From the NCBI GenBank assembly GCA_033060915.1, contig CM065390.1:14042001-14106000 (forward strand): a DNA stretch of 64,000 nt. Direction: 5' to 3'. Position 1 is the stretch's first letter; every line of letters starts with the position of its first letter. The position numbers and the translations under genes were made by a program. Below the pieces are notes generated by a model. That model saw only the letters and a list, made by a program, of their open reading frames with translations. It made no database searches and was not told the origin of the DNA. Positions 38,701 through 50,800 of this stretch are shown here, one piece after another. The DNA comes from Euryodendron excelsum. Taxonomy: Eukaryota; Streptophyta; Magnoliopsida; Ericales; Pentaphylacaceae.

Positions 38701-41700
38701 CAATCTAATATCACTAAATAGAAGACTAAGGCTCCGTTTGGCACTTTGGCACATTAGGCTTGAAAGCACCCTTGAACTCCTTTAGGGTGTGTTTGGTGGC
38801 ATATTGAAAGCACTTTGACATGTAGAGTTCTTTTTTTTTTTTTTTTTTTTGCCTTAAAGCACTTTCCAGTGAAGCAGTTAACTATAGTGCTTTAACATAC
38901 AAGACAATATAAAAGTGCTTCTCAAGTGCAGCACACCAAATAGTACTAAACCACTTTATAACAACCACTTTTCTGCAAAGCTCTTAAAATCAAAGCACTT
39001 CATTAGAAGCCACAGCACCACCAAACGGGGCCTAAGAAAGACCGTTAAATCACAATGTTTGCTCTAACAGCTACCAGCTCATAACAATGAAAATGAATTC
39101 CAACTACAATTAGTTCCTTGTTGGAGTATCAATTGGCATACCTGCAGCTGCCGCAGCCCTAGGCCATATTGTTTGTTGAACATTGGAGGCATCAGCTGTC
39201 TCAGCCCACATGCAAACTTCTCCTCCAAGAACAAGTTGTTGCTGAGATGCATTACTTATTCCTTCCAGTGGCTCAGCATTATATACCCCATCCCAGGGGA
39301 CATCTAAGTGGTCAAGATACCAAAAACCTTGATTACTGAAAATGCATCTGAAACCTTGTGCAACGGCCTTTGGACAAACACCACTGCCCAACCTGCAGAT
39401 AGATAACATTGTTTACAAGTTGGACCATAACGCCTCTGGCTTAATATAATTGTATAACTGCACATGGAAATCCAATCTGAAACTCACCAGTTATGCACCA
39501 CAGTCCGTGGGTTGAGTTTTGTTGGAAATGCATTGAAGGTTTCTTCCCTGTAATAAGAAAAGTCATTATTGTTACACCTTGCTATCATTATTTCAGAACA
39601 TCGTGGGAGTAATATTTATAATAGTAAATATATACAAGAGGAACACGTCACACGAAATCACCTCTTAAATCATCCCTCCTTTGATTAAATAATTAAGACT
39701 TGTAGGATTAGTGAAGAGTTTCTGATCATCCCTCTTTTGATTAAATAATTATTACTAGTAGGTTTAGTGAAGAGTTTCTGATGAATCCATATAATACAGA
39801 AACTCTCTTAATTTAAGGTTGCATGATGGCTTACCCTAATTATCTATTGGCCTGCAAAACTTTCATCAATCCTAATAAAAGCAAAACAGGAACAACTGAG
39901 AAAGGCTCTTCTGAAAACTTGTCTTGCAGAAAATTTTAAGGCACCATTCACTTTAGATATCCAATTCACAACTTCTCGATATAAAATAGGAAATACCAAT
40001 TGACAGGGGTCCAGTTCTTGGATATGGCTATTTCTTGAGCTCTGAGTACGAAATATTGATAGGCATCTTTAGCAGTCATATTGTGATCTTGAAGCCTGCA
40101 TATGGAGCCATATATAGCAAACATGAGGATTAGAAATCTTTATACAAATCTCAGGCTCATATGGGTCATGATTGATAAACATAAGGCTTTCACTCAGAAG
40201 AACATAAAACACACACGCTCTGTCATGTCCTAAGCTGATCGAATTACAATATTCTGTTTCTAACCCTATTACGCATAATGAGTACAAATTCACTATGGGA
40301 ATTGTAGGTCACTGACAACCATGAAGGATACCAAACTATAAAAGGTGAGGAACATACCATTGCTTCACATGTGGAGTAGAGGTCCAACAATCTGTAGAAT
40401 ATCAACATTTCAATGTAGCAAAGAGGTCAGAAGTCATAGAAGCAGAAAACTCATTGTCCAGCAGTCTCTGAAGAAAAAGTTAAATATGTATACATGCACG
40501 CCCATGCGTGCGCACAGAGGTTTTCTTTATCAATAGCCAAATTGTAACAGGAGATAACATCTTTTTGGAAATTAATAAGAAAACATAAAAAACACAATGC
40601 CTTCTGTGTTACATGCATTTCTTTAGCCTAATAAACAATGATAATGAATCTAACAGAAATCCTACATGAACTTTAATGACATAGTGCAATTTCAAAGATA
40701 GAAGCAAACTTCTCTTCATTATTAACACAACTTAGTGTTTTGCTAGGTGTTCTTACCATTCTGTCTGCTTATCATTAAAATAGCTTCATAACCATTGAAG
40801 CCATGACAATATAGTGACTGCCTGAGTGAATTATCAGTTATAGCATCTGCCTATAGAATTGAACTGATTATTTTTGTATTCTAACATGATTGCTCAAGCT
40901 GAAGATAAACCAAACAACAGTTTCAAAACCTAAAATTTCCGGTCAGAAAACAATCAAGGGCAAAGTTATAGAAAGAGAAGTAAAAGACAGTTCATTGATT
41001 CAAAATCGCATTAATTTATGAAAAAAAAGACAACATTACCGCAAAAATAAGTAAGCCTTTGGTTTGTCACCTTCTCTCTCTTTACAGAATCTATGGGTAT
41101 AAATCCAAAAATCATTTATTCCTTTAATAATTTCCCTTTCCTTAGATCCTTCTAGGTTGACAGTAAAATGTCAGCTTGAACAAGAAAACCAGTTAGGTAC
41201 CCCATTTGGTTGTCCCAAAAATATAATTAGGCCGTTTTAGAATTAGTCCACTTACATATTAGATAAGTTTTCGATGAAATAACAAGACAAAAATCTATTG
41301 ATTTTACTTCATGAAAAGTTAAACTTAGTCATTTCTTTTAAAACATGAAATTACTTAATCTAAAATTAGAAGCTGCAAAATGTGTTCCAAGATGAAGTTT
41401 GAATGTTAACCACACCAATTTGAATTAACTTATTTACAAATCATAGGTTTTGAATGTTAATTCAAACTGGAACCTTTCATGCAATAAGGCAATTTGCGCT
41501 ACCAAATGGGCTCTCACCCAATTACTTTTTAATTGATAGGTGAATTGTAGCCAGAGAAGAAAAGACATTCAATAAAGGTAGAGGGAAACCCAATAAGAGA
41601 CCAGTCATACTACTAACCTGTATGAACCTCATCACCACCCAGGTGGAAGAGCTCAAATGGAAATATTTTCCTCATATCTGCAGAATAAAAAACTAAAAAT

Positions 41701-44700
41701 GAGTATTTCTCCTGAAAGAGAGAAAATCTTTCATACCTCCTAAAACACAGTATGCAATCTTCTTGCAAGAACTGAACTCTTAGTCTTAAGGACTAAAAGA
41801 TAATGCATGGATATGTTTGGAAGGTAATTATTCAAGTGACTATGAACTACAGATTCCAAGCAACCATTGGAAATTGGTGGTTTTAATAGCTGTCAACCAG
41901 CAGAAAACTGTGTTTTATTAATCAGTCAGGCTTAAAGGGAAAAGATCATTAAGATGTAAAGCATAAGAGTTTTTTATTACTAAAATTTTCTTTTATGGCC
42001 AGAATTAGATATTCTAGAAGACCCTAGTAGGGTTAGTGTCTTTCACTGTAAAAGAAAAAAGGTAAGAATGGGGAAATGAGGTGATTCAGATTTATCGCAT
42101 CTATCCAATAGTTTCAATGTTGGTTCATATTGTAAGACTTGTCTGATCTTATCAATTGTTAGAATTTCTGGAATAAATCATGAATTTTCTAGGATAGTAT
42201 CATGCTAAGAATGAAAATATGGGAGTTGGACAAGGATAACTCAAGTTGATGAATAAAATGGGTCACCAAGAAACCAGTAATTGAGCAGCATGGCCTTTGG
42301 AACTACTTGATGTTGGCCAAGCAATAGTGCATGAATAGTACATTAATTATTTATATATAGCACTAAAGCCCTATTGTTTTAGTAATGATGACAAATGGAG
42401 ACCTCATATTTTCCCCCCAAGCATTAGGCATGCTACGTATTACATTTTTGAATTTCAAATTTTACTTGCAGAGTTCTCTGTACTTGGTTCAATACTTCTT
42501 ATGATGCACATAGCATGAGAAATGCATGCATATGAATATAATATGGCAGTCCACCTCATGATCTACGAATCATGTGGTGTCCAGCTGGATAAAGCAGCTG
42601 GTAATATGGATGCACTCAAAATTAATAGTCATATAATAAATTCGGAGAAATACTTGGCATACACAGAAACTTCAAATTAGCCCATCACCATCGGACCCAA
42701 AAGAACGAGATATGTGCAATATTGCTTGGGGAAGTTATCAAATAGAAAAATGTGAACAGCAGAAGAATGTTGAAAAGAATATACTGATCATACAGTTAAG
42801 CATCCAAACAAAAGCAGCATCTAAACATGTGCTTAACCTGTCAGAATCCCAGAAATCACATCAAAAGTAAAGTTTTTTGCAACATCCAGAGGCTCCCTGC
42901 AGGAAGCCGAAGGCCAAAGATCAGGATACCCAGCGCCCCTGCATGGGAAGCAGATGTAAAGTTATAAACATATTAAGTCATTCAGTAGATAAGTCAAACT
43001 CCTATATGCTGTTTTGGTGAATAAGCCTGAACAATCTTCACTGCAACCTAATTCTGAGCTGGATTTGCAATCAGCTCAATTTTCTCAACAGCCCTAGTTT
43101 TTTAAATATAACCGGCATTTGTTGGGAAATAATGTTAACTTATCCAAAAAAGGAAAAACAAATTGTTGGTTAATAATGTTCTGAGTAAATTTGAAAATAT
43201 AAGAGCATCCAGTATTTTCCGAAACAAAATTTGTGACATGAACCCACAGACTAAAAGGTTGCACTCAACATAAGAAAAATAGGGAAGGTTCTACAAATGT
43301 GCAGCCTGCATTACGATCATTATTGTATGCCTGTCTTATGTTTCTCAGTTAGCCTTTATGCATAACCAAATTTCCTAGAGTCACCCAGGCAGATCATGAA
43401 TAGTTCTTGGTACAAGCATGAAGACATGTCTATGCATGTTTGGGATCTGTAATTGAGCAGAAGTCAATATGTTACACAAGTATCAGCCTGCAATACATAC
43501 GTATCTCAATATGTGCATTCATGCATGCAGTTACTAGCGTTTGTATGGGTATTACGAATTTAGGATACATTCCCCTTTGAACCCGCTTTACAAAACACAA
43601 ATTGAAATGCAAAAGCAAAATTCCTTTCCAAACATTCAGAATTTTCCTGGAAGGAAATTAGTTATTGTTCAGCTTTGTTGCCACAAAAGCATAGAACAGA
43701 AACAGGAGTCCCAGATTTGAACCCGCTTTACAAACACAAATTGAAATGCAAAGGCATAATTCCTTTCCAAACATTCAAAATTTTCCTGGAAGGAAATTAG
43801 ATATTGTACTGCAGAATGACAAGGAACTTGAAAAGAACAGAAAGGCAACTGGATGTCTAATAATTTTTTACCATGATTCTGCATGGCCGGGTACGTCTAC
43901 CTCTGGCATAACATTGATACCTGCCAAAAAGTTATCCAATATTTTCAAGAAAAAAGACAGACCATTTAAACCCAAAAAGAGTAAACAAACTTCACTGATG
44001 CTCAGTAAAGCCTAAACCTGTCAATGTGGAAGGAAGAATTTGATTGTTTCAATCATAAATTACACAAACAAATGTTCCCAGAATACTAAGTTTATTGGAA
44101 TACAAGGAAGAAACTGTGAAACTAGTAATCCCAACTAAACCAATATACGCACCCACATGCATATTAAAAAAATATTTATTCAACGGTCGAAAAAAATTGA
44201 AAGATAACACGCACCTCTCATCTTGGCGAAGCTTTCAAATTTGACAGCAACGAGATATGAAATAAAGCACACTGTTAGCATATTAAATAACCACAAGAGC
44301 ATGAAATAAAAAAATAAGAAAACATAAACTAGACCAAAATTCACGAGCAACGACACAACATATATATCATTTTCTGGTATAAAGAACTGCTCCTTGCGAG
44401 GGGATGGAACAGGTACGGCTCCTTGCAAGGCCTTTCCTGTCGGTTATGTTACATGGACTCGAGTATGGGTGTGGGTTTATGTCTTAAGTGTTAGATTCGT
44501 CTAATTCTCATGTCCAAGAAAATAGAGACACGGCAAAATACTCATATTCATTAATATACTTATTTTACTTTATAAGATAAAATAGTGCTTACAAGACACT
44601 ACTATAAAGCATTTCATGCATAATATGGGAGTTCTATGCATATTTATATGGTCGATTCAAGTTATTAGACATTTTTGTTAGGTGAATGTCAACAGTGCAT

Positions 44701-47700
44701 GTCAAACACATCCATACCCATACTTTTACAGCATTACCCAAATGTCAAGTGTTTGACATGAGTACTTCATACATTTTAGAAGAGTCCATGTAACATAGCC
44801 TGTGCGTGTGTGCCTTCCACCATTCCATGGAAACAAGAAATGGCACTGGCCATCTACCATAAAAGGAAGGGCAAAATGGGGTGTATTATGTATACAATCT
44901 ATTTATAAAGCCTTCAACCCAAATTCCTTGTTGGACAAGAAGTACAACTCTTTTTTCCTGATAAGTAGATGAGACGTACCACTCTCCATAGCCCAAAAAT
45001 ACAATAATTTGGTCACTACTGTTACTCATTCTTTCAATAGGAAACACACACTAGAGGAGCGAACAATCTGCACTTTGCAGGCAACTGGCAGTAGAATCAT
45101 GTGACCTCAATCAAAAGCCACAAAATCAAATATGGGAGCAAACAATAGAATAGTGGAAGAATCCATTAACCATAAGCAAAATCTATTTAAGCACTTTGAA
45201 ATTTTTGTCAACGATGTCTGTCATTGCACATACAGATAAGTTTGTTTATTGCACAAGGGGCTATCTGAACTAGAGGATATTAATTGGCCTGGATTAAATT
45301 TCAATCATAATGTATTTGGTGGCCAAGCAGATGGATATAAGGAGCTTATCAACTTGCATTGCAGGCTGGAAAATACCATAGATGAAAGGCAGTTGAAACT
45401 CATCAGCTTAGGGAGGTCATATTCTCAATTTCTAGGAGTTCAATGGTTGTACAATACCTTACTAGTCATACACTTCTGGTATAGGGGATGTTAGTGTGAA
45501 TGCTGCTTTAACTTCACAGGCAAGTGAGTTACTTGAATCAAATTGGTTAAATCTTGTTTTAGGGTTTAATGAAGATATTTAATCAGGATTCATTTGTTCA
45601 CTTTTGGAGCACTTGTGACTTCTATGAGTTGTTTATCCAATGCTCATCAGCTGTCTTTTAGAATAGTTCACACATCATAATATCTAGAATCTAGTCCAAT
45701 GTACATTGCTATTCTTGTTCATGTACTGTTTGCATCAGATCACAATTTTTTTTTTTTTTTTTGCTGAGCAAAAAGGGGCATCAGATCACAATTAATCTCA
45801 GCCCAAGATTGCCTGATGTACATTGTACTATAGAGTTAATTCATGTGAAGAGAGAGCAAAGTGCCAGAAGCAAAGCACATCTTCCCTCTCATAAGGGATC
45901 TAGATCACTTCTAACATAAAGCTAAAAGCTCATTCATAGAGTTTTGACATAAAAGAAATATAGCCTTCACAAAGAAATCTTCATTTCAACCACGTTGAAG
46001 ACCTCAAATACAACCATGGCTGCTGACAGCATGGTAATCTGTGTGCAACATACTATTAACAATGGAAAGATAGACTGATAATGTTATAAGAACAACTTGA
46101 AACTATTAATCATCTCATAATGCGAATGCTTTATATTTTTGACACGGATAGATTTGAACTCTATGTAAATCAGGATATGCTTTTTCTACTTGACACATTA
46201 TTTCTTTAACATTTCCTTGCCTTTTCAAAGGCAAAACTCTGAGTCCATACCTCTTTAAATGCACTCACTTACAAAACATGCAGTGTCACTAGTCCAACAT
46301 GTAATTCGACGCAATGTTCAGGACAACTTTGATACTTTCTAGCATTATACGAGTGGTAGCATACAGTATGGATTTATATTAATTGGACTCACTCCAGGAA
46401 AGAAAGATAAAAGGGAAAAATAAAAAAGAAAAGGATAGTTAAGTCCATTTTATTACAGAAATGAGTTAAGTATATTGGAGAGAACCCATTTAAAGCTTTT
46501 GTGTCTGAGCATAGAATAAGATACAGAAATCTTACTGGACAATTTCATAAGCATCTTCAACGGAATAGCGCTCCCATTTTGTATATGCCCCATTCCATAA
46601 ATTTGGATATGTAGGTACTTCTAGTGGAAATGACTCTTCATCTATGATGTGCCAATGAAGCACATTCTACTGAATGCAATTCTCAATATCAGAATTACAT
46701 GCAGGTTTATAAAGAAGAAGAGGATGGGATAATAATTAGTCGAATACTTACACCAAATTCAAATTTGAAATACACGCAGCAGAAGAAATGGTGAGCAACA
46801 TATCTTACCAGCTTAGCATATGACATGGATTCAATTATTTGCTTAATTACATCAACAGGTAAATAGTGCCTTGAAGTATCTGCAAGATTACGTAAACATA
46901 ATTGACATCATTGAACATTCCAGTACAGGATTATAACTTATAAGTAACTCAGCCAATTTACATAACCTGTCAATGAAAGAACTTCAGCTTACCAAGCAGA
47001 AGCCCACGATACACAAATCTTGGTCTGTCTTGTATGTACCATGGTGCCTTATATACTTGTACACTTTTCGTTATGTAATCATAAGCACATAATTGGCTGA
47101 ATGTCTGGAGAAAAAATATAAAACGAAAATTAAAAATATAGAGAAATTGAGGGAGGGACTTCACATCACCCCTTAAGCTACTTAGCATAACAAAATGTTA
47201 TTGCTGGAGGAAAAATGTCTGTAATCACTTAAATCTGGACACCCCTGGTTACTGAGAGCATACCTATTTGACTATGACATATCTCATGTGAGCCTTAAAA
47301 CTAGAAAGTGTGTCAATAGTCAATATAACCAGATGTGAAAGTTGAGCAGGAATCCTCAATAAATGGTCCCCACATAACAAGAAGCATGGTTGCATGATTG
47401 TGTGGATTGTCATTCAGAAACTCTTTTACTTAAAAAAAAAAAAAAGAGTCATCTTAGCAAAAGAAAAGGATGATCCTTTTTAAGACATCTGATTGACTCA
47501 ACTGATACTACTGTTAAAAAGGACCTGTTCAGTTCTGAGCTGCCATCCTAGACATGCTTAATCATTATCTGTCTGCTCAGCAGTAAATTTTTTATGTTTT
47601 AATTATCTTGTCATGATGTCATCTATTTCTCTTAGTAAATGTACAAATGCCTGTATGGACAAGAAGTATAACACAGGTGAGGGACATCTTAACTGTCTAA

Positions 47701-47823
47701 TTTACTGAATAAACCAAGATACAAAATACATCTTGAAACATTAAATCCACCATTGACGCATGATTGTAAGGTAGAGAGAGGGAAGAGGAAGATGGCTATG
47801 GTGGTGGATGGTTTTGGGAGGTC

Positions 47824-47858
<35 letters not shown>

Positions 47859-50800
47859 AGAAGAAGAAGAAGAAGAAGAAGAAGAAATTAGAGAAAAGAA
47901 CAAGGGTATTTTGGACATTTCCATGTATACCAAAAATCCAATCAGTTTTCCACTTTAGTCATTTCGTGTTTTAAACCACAAGGGGGCAGCAACATGTTTT
48001 CGAGGCAAACCACAGGGTGGTAAAGTGAGATTTCTCGCTTTTTTTTGGAGAGGTATAAGTTCCAGGCAATATAGCTCTTCCATCAAGTTTAGTTATAGCC
48101 TCATAAACACACATGCGAACTATAAAAGCTAAAAAAAATTTGATTTCCTATTTGTTCTCTTCAAAGTGACATTTCGACATAACACCGCAATGTCCAACAA
48201 CATGAATATTGAAACAAAAGTTAAAGATACAATGGAAACCAAAAGCAACTCAAAAGCCCTTCTGCTCTGCATAGTCACTGAAGCATGCAAATAGTTGCTG
48301 CTTATAAATAGTCCCAAGTATAATCATCCTAAGGCAATCACCACAATTTATCAGCCAATGAATCATGAATCAACTGGCACTACCGTGTACGGCTCAATAT
48401 GTTGGACCACTAAAAGAGCCCCACAAATATTTTGTCTATTGTCCATCAACAATCAAAGATTGCATGACACGTCAAAGTAAGGAAAAAAATATTCATTGAG
48501 AAACAAACTGAAAGGAGAACACTAAGTGTCCTCACTCACCAACACACATTTTGTATAAGAAACTGGGCACTTTGCAACCTATTATGAAACACTTGATGTA
48601 TATGTATCTACCTACTGTGGCATGCAATTTGATGGCCATAAATAAATTGTACATACCTCTAACCCACGCAAAGCGCCAAAAACAGAATTTGCCTGCAATA
48701 AACAGAAAATCTATCAATACTTAGAGAAACTTCCTAAAATTAAAATCATATCCGCACACATCCAAAACAAACTGTGTCAGAAGTGCCATCTCCCAGAATG
48801 TGCATCTTAAGGGAATCCTCTAGGAATTGTGTCATAACCTCTAAATAGGCTTCCCCCTAGAGATATGCATGCATTGCGTAGGCACTTGCAACCTGAAGCC
48901 TGATGCTAGCCCAGGCAGGAAGCAAGTCCTAAAGGCCGCAAATGCGGTCATGGGTCATGGTGCTAACTTTGGGATGCAGAGTTTGTTGGCTAAGTGGCTA
49001 GAATGGCGGGCTAGTTAGGGTTGGCTCTCTAGATCCCATGATACATGGCACTTGCAACATTATCCCTTCACCTAACAATTAATGTCCATGCGTGACTTAT
49101 GAGAAGCGAAATTAGGATTTGTTATTATGAGAAACTAAAGACTTTCAAGTGTGTCTCTGTGTCTGTGTATTTAAGTCAACAATAACTCCTTACGTAAAAC
49201 CATTTTCTTTCTCTTTAATAAGTGATCATTATATAGAACTTCGAATTTCTAGAAGGAAATGTATTGTGTCCTTGAAAAAGAAAGACAGAATGTGTCAATG
49301 TCCTCAAAGATGGCTTCCTTGACTGCACTTTTAAGATATATAGTTCTAAATTTTAATGGATTATGAAAATGTTCTTTGATAAAAATAAAAGTAGAAAGAA
49401 GTCTATTGGAGGCTTAACCACTTCATGTTAGGGGGTCCTACAAAGCAGAGTTTGTAAATTTACCACGGGACGTAGTAGCTAAAATCGAGTTTTGTGGGTT
49501 TCATGTCAGCACTGACTCTAAGATGGCAATCACAAGCTATAGGTCATTTTAAGAACCATAAAAACTATTGGCGTGATATGGGGGAAATATGGACGTTGCC
49601 ATTAGAGGTTGACTTTTTTTAACTTAAAACACAGATACCCCTTTAGAATTTTTAAGTGGCATGCATACGCCTAGTCAAATGTATATGTTTTGAATTTGCT
49701 TCACAATTTTTTCTGCAGAGTTTTTGGTCTTTGAAGTTTTTACATTTTCTTTATTTATGTGAACCTCCTTGTCATTGTGTTCACAGCAAGGATCAAAATT
49801 TCGTTTCGAGAGATTGTTTCGGTTGGCTTGGAAATGGAAATGTTTCGAATGTTTCAGAAACATTTGAAAAGTGATAAATATTAAAATACAACATTTTGTA
49901 TTTTTCTCAATGAAAATTGTACAACATCTATGAAAACTTTTAAATTCGGGTTGACACAACTTATTGTTTTAGCATATAGCATTGCATTTTGATACATTTT
50001 TCTATATTCTAATTGTTTTGATGGAAATAGTAGTGTTTCGTTATTCTACTCGTGTTTCATTTCGGTCGCTTAGGAAACGGAAACGTTTCGACCGTTTCGA
50101 TAGAAACAAATGAAAATTTTGTTCCTTGGTTCACAGTTTGTCCTCCTTTTAGTGCATACATTTGCTATTAAAAAAGACAATGTGAAAAATGGCACCTTTA
50201 ATTTTTATACTTTTACTTCTCAAAAAAAGAAAAGGTGGAAAACAATTTTTGTGACGTTCACAGGTATAATGTTACACTCCCCTAGTTTCAAGTTTTCATT
50301 GTTGAAAGTGTGTGGATATTGGACCTCCAATTCTTTTCTTTTTTTATAAGTAAAAATTTTATTCAAACAAAAAAGCAAAGCCTCCTCTTGTACACAAGAT
50401 TTATACATCAAAAGAAAAATTCTTATTGATTGACAAAGCCTAATTACTAAGTAAGATCGAAAGGGATGAAAGCTCATATTATGCAAAAAGATAACTTGAA
50501 TCAGGTTTTCCCGCTTCATCTCAATATATTAAAATATTGTAAAATGGAGCCTCATTATTATACCAATCTAGAGAAACATCAGTGCCTCTCACTCATTGGA
50601 CAAGTATCCACATATGCACCCGGTATGTTAGCCGAAAAGAATGAGAAACTAATATATGTAGTTGGCCTAGGATAGCCAGAAAAATACCAGAATCTCCATT
50701 GATGAAACAACGAGTGCAGTCATCACTATGAAAGAATTAGAATACGTGAACTTCAATGCTTAGTCCGCGGTTTTAAACTTCTCCAACTTTACGTGTAAAT

